This document shows positions 1 to 11,678 of a DNA stretch of 64,000 nucleotides, piece after piece (position 1 is the stretch's first letter; the number at the start of each line of letters is the position of its first letter). Both the position numbers and the translations under genes were made by a program. The DNA lies in NCBI RefSeq assembly GCF_039555335.1, contig NC_092628.1, positions 65,551,292-65,615,291 on the forward strand. Reading direction: 5' to 3'. A model generated the notes under the pieces. It made no database searches. It saw nothing but the letters and a program-made list of their open reading frames with translations, and was not told where the DNA came from. Source of the stretch: Amphiura filiformis. Taxonomy: Eukaryota > Echinodermata > Ophiuroidea > Amphilepidida > Amphiuridae.

Positions 1-780
1 GGTTCAAAGCACGCCGAGTCAAGGCCATGGTCTGCTACTTCCTCCTCAGATTGGCCGGTGGATTACCTGTTAGTACTGGCAGCTGTCCTAAATAATAGTC
101 AATTTATGACTTAAAGTTGTTATATCGCCAAAAATTACTAATTGGTCTATATTTTTGTGCGCTCATTCCAAAAAAGACAATACTTTGGTGAAACCGGCAC
201 CAAATGACGGGCCAAATGATTAACATTTTCACTAACCACAAATTTGCAATTAAAAGTTTAATCATCGTGAGCATAGGAACTGTTGTTTTGAAATTCGTGC
301 AATTTAAAAAATGACATCGGGAGTTGTACCACGCGGCGGAACTAGCGTGAGTGCCAAGAATTACGTCGCCTGAATAGGGCCGGCAGGTTAATCGATTAAA
401 CCACCTCTTCTCAACATCTACACATCTACACGCATTTGAGAGGTCTAAGTTCATTGTCATCAAGGTTACACATGCATGTCAAAATGCAAATCAAACACCC
501 CGCTCTTTTAATTGTGCGCAGGCAAGTGTACAATGATTCATGTACGGGCCACATAATAAGCTGATACCATGCTTTTGCGTGGTCAATTCGTAATTTGTCA
601 TTTTTTAAATTGCACGAATTTCCAAACAACGGTTCCTAAGCTCACGATAATTAAACTTTTGATATCAAATTTGGTATTAACCTTCGAAGGAAAGTGTATA
701 GAAAATTATTATATAAATTATTTTGCCATAAACTCATCAGACGCTGATTAAATGGGAATGGAACTAGTGGCGACTTTTTA
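1..780. repeat. Intergenic DNA with an inverted repeat (arms about 245-314 and 599-672)
   Basis: No coding exon is evident. Two roughly 70-bp arms in opposite orientation, each containing a variant of AATTCGTGCAATTTAAAAAATG, face each other across about 285 bp. The small ORFs here are readings of the arms. The arrangement looks like a decayed foldback element downstream of the SLC16-like gene, but no terminal duplication is visible. Confidence 0.5.
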
Positions 781-791
781 ATTTGACTGTG

Positions 792-797
792 TTTATT
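792..797 (-). promoter_or_regulatory. Candidate polyadenylation signal of the SLC16-like gene
   Basis: On the minus strand this reads AATAAA (two overlapping copies at 792-801), about 260 nt after the stop codon of the transporter gene at 1059. Position and sequence suit a 3' end signal. Use of the site is inferred. Confidence 0.45.
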
Positions 798-1058
798 TAT
801 TACATTTTAATGTTCATTGTAATATTTTGTACCACGGACCTACAAAACACAACTTATGTTGATGTAGATTTACATTTCTGAACTGTGTATAAAAAGTTCA
901 CAACATTGTACAAAATAAAGGTACTGCATGCAATACAACGAAATAGTAAATATGCAACTAGGAATGGTCGCTGATGTTTAAAATGTGATGATAAGAAGCA
1001 GGTAGACTTAAGGTTAAAACATTGTAAAACCACTCTTAGTATTGAATGTTGAATATGT

Positions 1059-4000
1059 TTAAATAGCAGCACTGCCGTGTCTGTTTTTAAAACCGTTCCA
1101 AATGTCTTCAAATCCAAGTGATACTGTTGTCAACAAAGAAATTGCTGCTAGTACGCCAAATGATGCTACGAAACTTCCTGTCATATCGAACAACCAGCCT
1201 ATAAGAATGAGAAAGAAACGTCTTTAACCACCTCACGTTATAACAAAATTTATGGTTGGCAAAATCTACGAGTTTCTTTCCTTCAAAAAGAAGGAACAGA
1301 AATCAAACAAAAATATAGTAAGGCATGTAAATGCCATTATTGTCTCTGCGAAGTTGTCATGATTATGTGATGGATCAAATTGGGAGTTCAATTCATATCT
1401 TTAGTCAGTTTGGTTACAGATAAGCAATGGTTCAATCGGCATCCGAACTGGAATCTGTGTTGTTTGCTGTTAGCTTAGAGCGGTAATCGAGAAGTACCTC
1501 TACAACGTGCCCAAACGTCGTCTGACCTTGTGCCAAAAATCCTTCTACCCTTATGCTCCGACACTCTGGAACTACCTCCCTGAGGACATTACCCAATGTA
1601 ATTCTCTGCAGTCCTTTAACTCAGCCTTCCGGGCCCATCTTGGCTAGCCAGTTCCCTTGTTTCGTTTGGTGTTTTGTTTGTTTTTCTGTGTTTTTGGTTT
1701 AAGTTTTCTTTTATTTTTGCTGTTTTGATGTTTTGGCCTCCCTTTAATTTATTGCTTTTGCAATACTGGGCTGTGCCAGGTCTATGGGCCGAATGGTATC
1801 AATATAAATATAAAACGAGAACCAATATGAGTACCGAATCGAGAATGATTCATTGTCTTATGCCTTGGTGCTCAATTGGGCGGCCTATCGAAGGTGCTTC
1901 TGGACTATGCTGAAGGACAACTGATAACTAATGACCATCATTCTTGCTTCTAATTATGCTTTGGCATTCCCTTTGTATGTTTCCTTATTCACCGACTTAC
2001 CTGTGAGAAACCCACTTGTTATGGCAGCAAACCCATGTATCAAATTAGCCCAGGCAACAGCATGAAGGTATTCTTTCTCACTGGTAATTTCTTTGATGGC
2101 AATATACAGTTCTGCTCCCAGGATACCAAAACCAGCTCCAAAGAGCACTGACATCAAGCACATTCCAATAAACGTGTTAAAAATATTTGTTAGAGTTAAA
2201 GCAATTGCTGATAGTAGCGATGATATGTACATCAGTTGTTTGTAAGTCATTACTTGATTTAATGGCGGTAATATCACTCTAATTGCTGTGAGTCCAATTC
2301 CACCACATGTTCCCACGATAGAAGCTTCTCTCATTGTCGTCCCGTTGGATAAGGAGAAAGATACAATATATATTAACCACCCAGTGAATGTATAACCCCA
2401 TACAATAGCGGGTACAAGAACTTGTGCAATGAAGGAAAGATTGACGAGTAGTGGAGAACAAAATAGAGCAGATACAGCACAAAATAATTTAGAACTGTTA
2501 GGCGGATCAGGAATGTCATTTTCATTAGAGTCGGTATTGTTGAAAGATCTCGACGTCTTTGAAATGAGATGGTTGATTTTCTCTTTGGGCATCTTGTCTT
2601 CAGTTTCCTTTTGAAATAACATTGCTCCACATGGAAGTGAATGCAGACATAGTCCACTTAATAAAAGCATAGCTCCTCTCCATCCATAAATGTCCAGAAA
2701 TATTTGTGTCAAAAGAGGCATCAATATTATTCCAAATCCAGAACCGCAAGAATAAACAGCAACTGCAACATTGTAGTATTTATCGAAATATTTTGGAATG
2801 ACCCCTATGGCGACGATTTCTTGAAGATACAGAAACCCTGTGAAAACATGAAGGATGATTAAAATCAGGAACTGATAAAAGTTTTTTCGTTTGGTAAATT
2901 TTCTCAGATATATAGCCAGGTCTCTTGTATGTGGTGAACCCCTGACCGAACTGGTCGAGATGGAGCAAAATCTTCAATAAGTAAACATTGCGTGTAAAAT
3001 GCGCGCAATCTGTAATTATGTGAAACAGTATATAATTTAATTGCCCACTTCTCTTTTACGCTCTTCCTACTGTTTACATTTGTTTTGTTTTTGACATTTC
3101 CTTTAATATGTTTAAATTCTTCCCCCATACATTAACCAATCATATATAAATGGATATGCTTTTGAGAATACTATTTTTTTCTTGAAGACATTTTACCAGT
3201 TAGTATCAAGCCAAGAAGTAGCATAAGTGAATTCAGTGCACATGCGCAGATAATTAGTCCTATGGTTGCCACCAAACCACAAATCATTAGGCAAACTCGT
3301 GGACCAAGTCTGTTCACTAGAGCACTCGCGGATAAACCTGGCAAGATATAAATCATTAGAGAAATGATAAGTATGAGGAATGCTCTACCCCAGTCCCAAA
3401 TACCATTGGGACATTGTCCTAATATTTAACCAATGAACATTTGCCCAATCTTGGCTGTTGATATTGGCCCAGGTATATTGGTTCAATAGTATTTTGTTCA
3501 TCGCTCCAGTGTGGGCTTGAACCAAATGTCGGCCGCACGTTGTCGCATTTGGTATTTTTTGGAAATTGTACGTTGGCAACATTTCTTGTCCGGATCACTT
3601 AGGGTTAGCTGCCTGCATTAGCAGTGCCGTCGGCAAAGGGGGAGGGTAAGAGGGTGCGTTACCCCCGGGCCCGGGGTCCTAGGGGCCCGGGGTCCTAGGG
3701 GCCCGTAAAAAATCAGGAAAACACACTTTACTATGGGCCCGTAAAAGAAAAGAAAAGTGAGCTCAGGGAACCGGTAAAAAAGTAAAGAAAAGATACCTTG
3801 TAATTGAGGCATCCTTTCTTTACATTATTATACCGGCCAATTAAGGTCTCTTTTCTTTGCTTTTTCGGGCCCTCTAATGTCTCTTTTTTTTAATCTTTAC
3901 GGATCCATTTTAATAAAGCCATATTATAACATTTCCATAAAAATAGATTAGTATTTCTTTTCCATAAAAGTCATAAAATGTTAGCTTTTACTGTCAGATA

Positions 4001-6868
4001 ATGTCCCCAAAAGAGAGTAGAGCTGGCCTGTAAAAAGAAAAGGGACACGCATTAACAATACAAGATAGCCTTTGACCCGCACTTTCTAATAAATATTTCA
4101 CTTGAATTATGTTACTCTCTGCTTTTGTCATCGATATAAATGGGAGATGAATTTTGTCCGGGGGCACTCCCACTTTGGAGGTGACGCGTATGTAGGGATG
4201 TAGTTGTAATTTCCAATTTGCGATTGTACTGTTTTTGGTCAGTTATCTAGCTGGGGGTTTTCACGCCCAGCTAAGGTTCTGTTATGCTATCCGATTCCTC
4301 TTCTTTCTTTCTGGCAACAATTTCAAAATGCTTCCCCCTACACGTTACACCCTACAATTACGTCACTTGCACATATGTAATGTAACGGCTATATCCAGTA
4401 GTCATAGGGTGTAAACAGAATTTGGGTCGAAGATCGTTAAAGGGGCATTTCCGGTATATAACCAAATACCTTCCAAATGCTTCTTCTGCCACTATTACAT
4501 AGCACAATGACGTCACTTGCACATATGCATCGGCTATACCCAGGACCCATAGCTTGTACACAGAATTGGGGTCAAAGGTCATTAAATGGGCATTTCTGGT
4601 ATATAGAGTACCGAAGTGTGACGTCATAAAATGTTCTTTTTTGCATTTCAGCATTTTCATGACCATATTTCAGTAGAACATGATGAAAAACATCCACAGT
4701 CCAAATTTGGTAGGAATCGGATCATGAGGGCCCGAGATATGGCCGCATGAATACCTAATTAGCCCCATTGAAATCAGTGTAAATTGGCCTGGTTCATAAC
4801 TGTTTGGAACACTTTGCAGGGGTCAGGTCAAAGCTAATCTGGGGTCAAATCTTATAATTTCATTTTCTGGATATCTGTAAGGGGTATGGGGCTCAATTTC
4901 ACGTGACAACAAATCTCATGAGCAGGGGAACTTTTTTCAGGGGGCAGGTCAATGGTCATGCAGAGGTCAAATTTCCCCCAATGCATTTTCTGGACATCTG
5001 TAAGAGGTACGGGGCTCAAACTCTGTGACAACAAACGTACTGACCAGGGGAACATTTTGGAACACTGTGCAAGGGTCATGCCAAAGGTCATTGGGGTCAA
5101 ATCTTACATTTTCTGGATATCTGTAAGAGGTACGGGGCTCAAACTCGGTGACAACAAACCTCAAGACAAGGGGAACATTTTGTATTTGGGCCATTAAGGG
5201 CTGGGGTATGAACGTTTGGACAGTATTTATTTTGGGACATTAGAGCACATCAGACATATCGAATTGCATTCTGAATACGAAGAATGTCATTCTGATATCA
5301 AATAATTTTGATTTTTGAAATTCGCAATTTAATACACATTTTATGACAAATCATTAAAATTGATATTTTTGATATTTAACAGTACTTGAAGTAAACTTTA
5401 TAAATCTGATGATTTATACTTAAAGTGTATGTAGGTGGGATGAAAAGCCGACGATCAATTGAAAATTTTGACCTTTCGTATTGAAGATATGGATTTTTTT
5501 CCCAAAACACCAAAAAAATTAGGTCTTTTGGGGAAAAAATCCATATCTTCAATATAAAAGGTCAAAATTTTCAATTGACTGTCGGCTTTTCCTCCCTGCT
5601 ACATACACTTTAAGAATATATCATTAGATTTATATAATTTACTTCGAGGACTGTTATATATCAAAAATTTGAAAAATATCAAATTTTTATAATTTGTCAT
5701 AAAATTTGTATTATATTGTGATTTTTAAAAATGAAAATTATTTGATATCAGAAAGACATGCTTCGTATTCAGAATGCAATTCGATAGGTCTGAGATGTTC
5801 TCACGTCCCACAAAAAATACTGTCGAAACGCAATAAACGCTCATTTTGGATCCCTTAAGGGGTGACTTCCGGTTTAAAGCCAAAACCTTGAAAAACATTT
5901 TGAAAAATGTACACAGACGAGTGACCTTGCATTCACATATCATGCATTGCTGCCATCCAGCACCTGCAGGATATTTTTAGATTTGGGGTCAAAGGTCAAT
6001 GACCCCATATTTTTTACATTTTGCTCTCACCGAATGCCCCTTACCATTACTGCGAAAATGCCAGTCCTACACCTATATCCATTCCATATTGAAGTGCCCC
6101 CCCCCCCCTTCCCGGAATTTTGCCGCTTACGATGTAACCATATGAGAAATTTAATCTGGGAACAAAAGTCGTTACTCGAATTTCGCGCATCGTCCCATTC
6201 GATGTGCATATTTGATCAAATTGTTCAGAGAAACTTGATTAATCTGGGAGCAAAACGCCACTTTCAAATTGCAATTTTAGCGCGCTTCGCGCGCATTTGT
6301 TCATATTTGTTAAAAACATTATGTGTATTATATAATAGCTCTAGCGATCACGGTCGATCACCCGTAATATCATTACGTGGCTCGGCGATTGCTGCGTTAC
6401 GCGAGCGGCCCGTTTTGTGGGACGCGAGTGGCTAGGTTAGCAACTGACTACTTTTCTCTGTTTACCTATAGCAACCGACTACATTTTCACTGTTTATGCA
6501 GCCAATTCTTGACCGTTTTCAAGCAAATAAATTTTAAACACATTGTCGTATATTCCTCGTTCTCCCGTATGAAATTGGAACATTTGGTTCGATACTGACG
6601 GAGCTTTTTTTCGTTCCTATACGGTCCTTTTTAGTCATGAGCATAACTAAATCACAAATACAAAATCGATGAGCTTACCAATCACACTGCCCCATCCAAT
6701 AATGATTGACACGGATGATCCAACAACCCATGTATAGGTTTCAAACTGTTCTCTGATATCTGGTAGTAAGACACTGAAACTCTTGATAACACCTACTTCC
6801 AAAAAGAGTGAGAAGGTAACTACGCCTAGGACGACCCAAGAGGTAGCGTTGTCTTTACTTCTCGTCAT
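1059..6868 (-). CDS. SLC16-type (monocarboxylate transporter-like) membrane carrier, four exons, 435 aa
   Basis: Minus-strand exons: 6868-6679, 3337-3197, 2837-2001 and 1198-1059. Every intron is GT-AG and phase 1, and the total is 1308 nt (435 codons plus stop). Exon 1 encodes the N-terminus and the first hydrophobic helix (EVGVIKSFSVLLPDI). Exon 2 has the SALVNRLGPR loop typical of the family. Exon 3 carries YFDKYYNVAVAVYSCGSG, which matches the second SLC16 signature, then further helices, a hydrophilic central loop (FQKETEDKMP onward) and the second helical half. Exon 4 ends the protein with a final helix and a short tail. The usual DGGWGW signature before helix 1 is not conserved (ATSWVV instead). 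Known family members carry monocarboxylates, creatine, aromatic amino acids or related solutes across the plasma membrane; substrate here is unknown. Intron 1 contains the element at 4157-6114. Start chosen as the first Met before helix 1. Confidence 0.88.
1470..1816 (+). pseudogene. 3' end fragment of a non-LTR retrotransposon (CR1/Jockey-like LINE)
   Basis: One plus frame reads YAPTLWNYLPEDI followed by LQSFNSAFRAHL and a stop. This is the usual C-terminal pattern of LINE reverse transcriptase ORFs (LWN-LP, then a phenylalanine-rich helix). A short 3' untranslated region ends in an AATATAAATATAAA tail. It lies just downstream of the last exon of the transporter gene. It is a 5'-truncated copy; the rest of the element is absent. 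Confidence 0.65.
3600..3930. repeat. GC-rich tandem repeat and low-complexity DNA in intron 1
   Basis: Two to three copies of an 18-bp unit GGGCCCGGGGTCCTAGGG lie at about 3665-3705. They are followed by A-rich and T-rich stretches with GGGCCCGTAAAA motifs. No coding signal. The stretch lies between exon 2 and exon 1 of the transporter gene, upstream (in window coordinates) of the mobile element at 4157. Confidence 0.5.
4352..4620. repeat. Two tandem copies of a ~155-bp unit inside the 4157-6114 element
   Basis: Both copies contain ACGTCACTTGCACATATG, a GGCTATA-CC segment, a ...GTACACAGAATT-GGGTC block and a GGGCATTTC-GGTATATA end. Divergence between copies is moderate. No protein reading survives across the two. 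Confidence 0.6.
4838..5190. repeat. Three tandem ~120-bp units inside the 4157-6114 element
   Basis: Each unit runs through GGTCAAA, CATTTTCTGGAYATCTGTAA, GGGGCTCAA and GTGACAACAAA to AGGGGAACATTTT. The three ORFs predicted on both strands here translate this repeat and are not genes. Confidence 0.65.
5198..5854. mobile_element. TTAA-flanked foldback MITE, family A (657 bp)
   Basis: The element is bounded by TTAA at 5194-5197 and 5855-5858. Almost the whole length is a palindrome centred near 5520: left-arm motifs such as GAATTGCATTCTGAATACGA reappear inverted near the right end. Other copies are at 40251-40803 (TTAA on both sides), 26208-26452 and about 10203-10340 (both partial). TTAA duplications are made by piggyBac and Kolobok transposases; which one moved this family cannot be told here. 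Confidence 0.85.
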
Positions 6869-8518
6869 CCTTATAGCATTGTATAGTACTAGTAATACCG
6901 ACTTTATACCACTGAATATTAGCTACAATATGTATAGTAATTAGTATTATTGTAGTACATTGAAGTCGTCTGTGCCCTCTATGCAGCAGCAATGTTACAA
7001 TAGGCTCTCGACCTCATCGGTTAACATCCTCAGCTGGGTAATCTTTAATAGGCTAAAGAGGCGATGGTTAATACTACCACAGACCGTAGAAAATAAGAGA
7101 AAAGAGAAAAGTTCAAAATGGTAATGATAAGATCCATTGATCCAGTTTAAGTGGCCTGGCTTAGAGACCTAGGCGGTCCGATCAACAGCTTCATCCACAC
7201 TTTCCCTTGATGAATTGATTGCTTTTTTCAGTTCTCGAGAACAAAATAATATACATATTATATAAAAGAGACAGAACTTGTGAAAATACATTTCATTAAA
7301 ATTACAATATTTAAATACATTACAAAAAAATGGTAATACCAAGGATAGCCCAAACAACGTGTACAAAAAAGGGGCATAAAGGTAAAAGAACAAAGCTTTG
7401 TCTGTGTCAGTGGCGCTGTGGCGCCCGGGGTTGACGGACGTCACATATTAACGGCCTTCAACAATTCCTGACAATTTGCTTCTCTTCTAGCTTCTTCTGC
7501 TCCATGTTTCCTAACACCTTGGTCCAAGTTTTTGAGCTTTCTCTCCATTGTGCTATTTCTGATGGTCAAATAAGTACCTATTTTGTCAAGGATCAAGGCA
7601 TTTGTTTTCTTGTCTTTCCATGTCATTTGCGGGAGCCTTTTGTAGAACAAGTCTCAAAAGCGTTCACTATTTTCCTGTCATTCTTAGCCAAAAGACTCGC
7701 ATCCATAAGGGGCAATTCTATACCCGGAATGTTGGAGTTGTGTATGTGCGCACAATCTTGAGTTCATAAAAGGCGAGAGTGAAGAAAGTGCACGGTGCGC
7801 GTTAAAATTTCGATTGTAAGTGTAAAGATGGTGCGCAACATTTGTCACTTATATACTGCAAAATTTTTCGTGTCTGTGTAGGCGGAAGGTAGGGGGTCAT
7901 ACACATTTTCGACCCAAGATAGGGGGTGCTCAAACAATTTAGCCTGTGATAGGGGTGGTCATAAAAAATTGACTCCGGTCACAAACATATTCATGACCCG
8001 TCCCCTGCCGAAGAAAATGACATCCCCTGAGCCGCATCCAAAAATTATCAGTACGTGTAGCAAGTCTCTATATAAAAGAAAAGCGATTGGATGGAGTAGT
8101 TTTTTTCTACTTCCGGCGAAGTACGTTTAGTACGTGACTATGCGTACGTGGGGTAGCTATCTAAATGTCGCGCCGCACATGGACACTGACGCAATTTGCC
8201 AATTAACCTAACTGAAGTAAAAGAGTCGGTTCTGTCAATTCACGGTGTCATTGAGTCTTGTCTATCATGATTCGTACATACAATCGAGATCACTTACCTG
8301 TCTCTGTAGCAAAAAACAATTGCAAAACTAATTTGCTTGAGAACAATAAGGCACTAAGACTTTTTAAAAGTTCAGGAGATCCCGGACTGGAGATAAAACT
8401 GTTGTGCTAGAAGGCTTCAATATCCTACAGCGTATGTGGGAGCAGATGTGCGGTACATTGCGGTATAATTTCTATCCGGTCAGAAATTATCCGGATACTT
8501 GCCCACTATAAACACTAG
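6869..8518. other. Gene-free stretch upstream of the SLC16-like gene
   Basis: This is the 5' flank of the transporter gene. I see no TATA box or other promoter signal I would defend. A minus-strand ORF at 7441-7650 reads as a charged, helix-like 69-aa peptide and continues, with stops, up to 7760. It may be the relic of an unidentified gene or of a LINE ORF1, but nothing confirms it. Confidence 0.4.
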
Positions 8519-8526
8519 CAGTATAT

Positions 8527-9025
8527 CCGGGGGGGGCACTTCAATATGAAATGGATATAGGTGTAGAGCTGGCACTTTCGCACTAAGGGGCATTCGGTGA
8601 GAGCAAAATGTAAAAAATATGGGGTCATTGGGTGAGAGCATGATTTTTGGCATTCGGTGAGAACAAACTGTAAAAAATATGGGGTCATTGGGTGAGAACA
8701 TGACCTTTTTTTAAATGGAATCTTTGGGTGAGAGCCGAAACAGCGCTACAAAAACCTCGAAAATCGAATTTCTAGTTCTAAATGCTTCAAATTTCATTGT
8801 TTTTTCAAAATAAGTAACAAAATCAGTGATAAATGAAAGTTGCTGTTCAAATTGAACTTGTAAGGGTCTTTGGGTGACAGATCAAATGGAAAAATAGGGG
8901 GTCTTCGGGTGACAGAGCATGTGTTCGTAAAAAAATATGGGGTCTTTGGGTGACAGCGATGCTGAAAAAGGGGGTCTTAACAGCCCTAAATACGCGTCAC
9001 CTCCAAAGTTGGAGTGCCCCCCGGG
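8527..9025. mobile_element. CCCGGGG-ended MITE with 8-bp target duplication (499 bp)
   Basis: Ends are CCGGGGGGGGCACTTCAATA and (inverted at the right) CCCGGGGGGCACTCCAACTT. The exact 8-bp direct repeat CAGTATAT flanks it at 8519-8526 and 9026-9033. The interior is made of short degenerate repeats of the type GGGGTC(A/T)TTGGGTGA(G/C)AG, alternating with A-rich runs ending in AAAATATGGGG. No transposase is encoded. It belongs with 4157-6114, 41235-41582 and 45069-45564. Confidence 0.82.
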
Positions 9026-9097
9026 CAGTATATGTATGTAAGATAATACAAAGTCCCGGTACAAAGTTCACAAACTTGATAACCATGATCATGATGA

Positions 9098-9775
9098 TTG
9101 TACGCTTTTAAGGGCAATTTTTCCCAAATGCGCCCAATTGGTTCACTGGTCTCCACTGAAAACCCACCCATCGATATACCGAAAATGTACTCCAAAACCG
9201 TGGCACATCCCCGTATACCTTCATCCAGGGAGAACCCTCCCCCATGCACCAAGCAAATATTCTGCCTTTTAATCCCGGCTTTTAATCTCAATGTTATCTG
9301 CTGTTCATGACAATCATAGTTTGATAATAATGAAAAATTAAATATAAAAGGCGCAGAGTTTACTGAATGTTAATGTGTTGCAAATAAGCCAAAAGCCTAT
9401 ATCCTGAAGGCCAGGTGATTCCCGTTTCATTTATTCCTTGCATAGGTACTTAATTTTAATGTACCAGGTGCAAATTTTTTGTATCTTCTGGAAATCGCCG
9501 CCGTTAGGAGTCATTCTAAATTGTTTCATTGTAATTATACTATAATGCTGCAGTTGCTGATTTGATGTTTGTTCATGTGGTGCTGGATTTGGAATAATAG
9601 TAATGCCTCTTGTGACACCGGAGCGGGTTCTCCTTGGTTGAAGGTATACGGGAATATGTCCCGGAATATGTGCCACGGCTTAGGGGTATCTTTTGTATAT
9701 CGATGGGTGAGTTTTCAGTGGAAACCAATGTGTCCAATTGGGCGTATTTGGGCAAAAATGTCCCTGAAAGCACCC
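9098..9775. repeat. Inverted repeat, arms about 9098-9250 and 9610-9775
   Basis: The right arm is a diverged reverse complement of the left one (shared motifs: CGCCCAATTGG, CTCCACTGAAAAC, CCCATCGATATAC). The loop contains the short SLC16-like shard at 9585-9622. The six small ORFs on both strands are readings of these arms. Confidence 0.65.
9585..9622 (+). pseudogene. SLC16-like exon shard
   Basis: A 38-bp stretch reads GGATTTGGAATAATAGTAAT followed by GCCTCTTGTGACACC. It corresponds to the part of transporter exon 3 that encodes SGFGIILMPLLTQ, here on the opposite strand to the intact gene. It is short, but matches in the same order and with few changes. It is probably another piece of the shattered paralogue seen at 10.4-13.1 kb. 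Confidence 0.5.
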
Positions 9776-10202
9776 AATTGGGGAAATGTGGGTGCTTTTG
9801 CGTGTTTTTTGAAACATTGGTATACTGATGGATGGCAAAAAGTATAGGACATTTGTGGATGGAGAAGAGCTTTGCTTTGTGGACTGTGTCTGCATAGTTA
9901 AAGTTTATAATAAAAGTTAATAATAATATTTAGATGACACAAATGCAATGGAACCACAAAATATATAAGCAATTCAAGTTTATCATGTTTATGTAAATCC
10001 CCTTGAATGGAGAAATTACTTAATATTAAAGAAACTGAAGTCAGTTTGAGTGTTTAAAACAACCTGAATTTCAAATTCACAATGTAGCGGTAGGAGAGTC
10101 ATATCCAAACCTAGTAGCCTACCACCAGCAGCTTTCCAACTTTCATGGCTTTATAACCACAAACCTTCAACTTAACCTCTGACCTCCATCATTTCAAATG
10201 AT

Positions 10203-10340
10203 GGACGGCTTTTCCTCCCAGCTACATACACTTTAAGTACGTATCATCATGATCATTAGATTTATAAATTTTAATCCGAGGACTGTTAAATATTACTAAT
10301 AATTTTTTTTTAATCCCACAAAATATACTGTCAAACGTTG
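10203..10340. mobile_element. Partial copy of TTAA family A
   Basis: The stretch matches the right arm of the 5198-5854 element (GGCTTTTCCTCCCAGCTACA, TACACTTTAAG, GAGGACTGTTA, CCCACAAAATATACTGTC). Its left arm and both TTAA borders are missing. Confidence 0.65.
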
Positions 10341-10443
10341 AGTTAAACTAGGTTATATAATAGTAATAGAAACCATTATAAGGTTTAAGGAACGTGGCCA
10401 CTATTTGTCTGGTGCATTAAATGGTTTGCACAAGTAAATATAT

Positions 10444-10597
10444 TTAAATAGCAACACTGCGGTGTCTGTTCTTAAGACTGTTCAATGCCCGGGGTTCAAT
10501 GTCTTCAAATCCAAGTGATATTGTTGTCAACAAAGAAATTACTGCTAGTACGCCAAACGAAACTTCCTGTTATATCGAACAACCAGCCTATAACATT
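10444..10597 (-). pseudogene. Broken copy of SLC16-like exon 4
   Basis: On the minus strand this closely follows exon 4 of the intact gene (1059-1198). It starts with the splice acceptor and GGCTGGTTGTTCGATAT, and ends at the same GCTATTTAA stop region. It has lost about 10 bp after GGAAGTTTCG and gained about 14 bp around GAACCCCGGGCAT, so the reading frame is destroyed. Confidence 0.75.
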
Positions 10598-10990
10598 ATA
10601 AGAAACGAGTGAACATTATATACAATTCTATTACCCCACGACCCATTATTCAAAATCGCGCACTGTGATTTGTTGAAACGCGTCACGTGACAGACCATTA
10701 ATTAGCGATAAAGTGTCAAGGGCAACGAACTTTATGTTCTTCTATCATCACAGCGCACAGCAGAGCGCACAGCACACCTGCTTATGTAGGGGAGAATGGA
10801 ATGTCAGGGTTGTGTTATTGTATGTGCATACCTGCTTATAGGGGAGAATGGAATGTTAGGTTGTGTTATTGGAATGTGCATACGCTTTGGCTACGCGTAT
10901 GCGCTCCACCTTGAGGTAAACAACTTGAAATATTTGGGCAAAAATTTGATATTTTCTCTTTAAATCACACTATTTTGTGGTAATAGAATA

Positions 10991-11149
10991 GAAATAAAGG
11001 GTGCAGCATTATCCTTTACACGCAAATAACATGTCCTCGGCAGTAAAACGTTTAAATAATGGGTTCGGCTGCGCCTCACCCATTATTTACGTTTTACTGC
11101 CTCGACACATTATTTTCGTGTAAAGGATCATGCATTACCCTTTATTTCT
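10991..11149. mobile_element. Foldback MITE in tandem unit 1
   Basis: A 159-bp palindrome with ends GAAATAAAGGGT and ACCCTTTATTTC. Arms also pair at CCTTTACACG/CGTGTAAAGG and CAGTAAAACGT/ACGTTTTACTG around a centre near 11065 (GGTTCGGCTGCGCCTCACCC). No ORF. Confidence 0.7.
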
Positions 11150-11519
11150 TAATTCTATTACCCCCACGACCCATTATTCAAAATCGCGCACTGTGATTTG
11201 TTGAAACGCGTCACGTGACAGACCATTATTTAGCGATAAAGTTTCAAGGGCAACGAACTTTATGTTCTTCTATCATCACAGCGCACAGCAGAGCGCACAG
11301 CACACCTGCTTATGTAGGGGAGAATGGAATGTCAGGGGTGTGTTATTGTATGTGCATACCTGCTTATAGGGGAGAATGGAATGTTAGGTTGTGTTATTGG
11401 AATGTGCATACGCTTTGGCTACGCGTATGCGCACCACCTTGAGGTAAACAACTTGAAATATTTGGGCAAAAAATTTGATATTTTCTCTTTAAATCACACT
11501 ATTTTGTGGTAATAGAATA

Positions 11520-11678
11520 GAAATAAAGGGTGCAGCATTATCCTTTTACACGCAAATAATGTGTCCTCGGCAGTAAAACGTTTAAATAATGGGTTCGGCT
11601 GCGCCTCACCCATTATTTACGTTTTACTGCCTCGACACATTATTTTCGTGTAAAGGATCATGCATTACCCTTTATTTC
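11520..11678. mobile_element. Foldback MITE in tandem unit 2
   Basis: Near-identical copy of the palindrome at 10991-11149, carried along by the 528-bp duplication. Differences are a few bases, for example CAAATAATGTG against CAAATAACATG. Confidence 0.7.

Larger units (their letters stand above)
4157..6114. mobile_element. CCCGGGG-ended DNA transposon (hAT-like by 8-bp target duplication), long member
   Basis: The left end reads TCCGGGGGCACTCCCACTTT and continues GGAGGTGACGCGTA; the right end reads GAAGTGCCCC...CCCG. The pair corresponds to the two ends of the element at 8527-9025. The element is bracketed by the 8-bp direct repeat GAATTTTG (4149-4156 and 6115-6122). The interior has no transposase. 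It holds two copies of a ~155-bp block (about 4350-4620), three ~120-bp copies containing GGATATCTGTAAGAGGTACG (about 4838-5185), and a nested TTAA element (5198-5854). It sits in intron 1 of the SLC16-like gene. An 8-bp duplication is typical of hAT and a few other superfamilies; the assignment is inference. Confidence 0.75.

Noticed and set aside
5947-6435. 162-aa plus-strand ORF
   Set aside because: It crosses the right border of the CCCGGGG element at 6114 and mixes repeat and flank; no domain.
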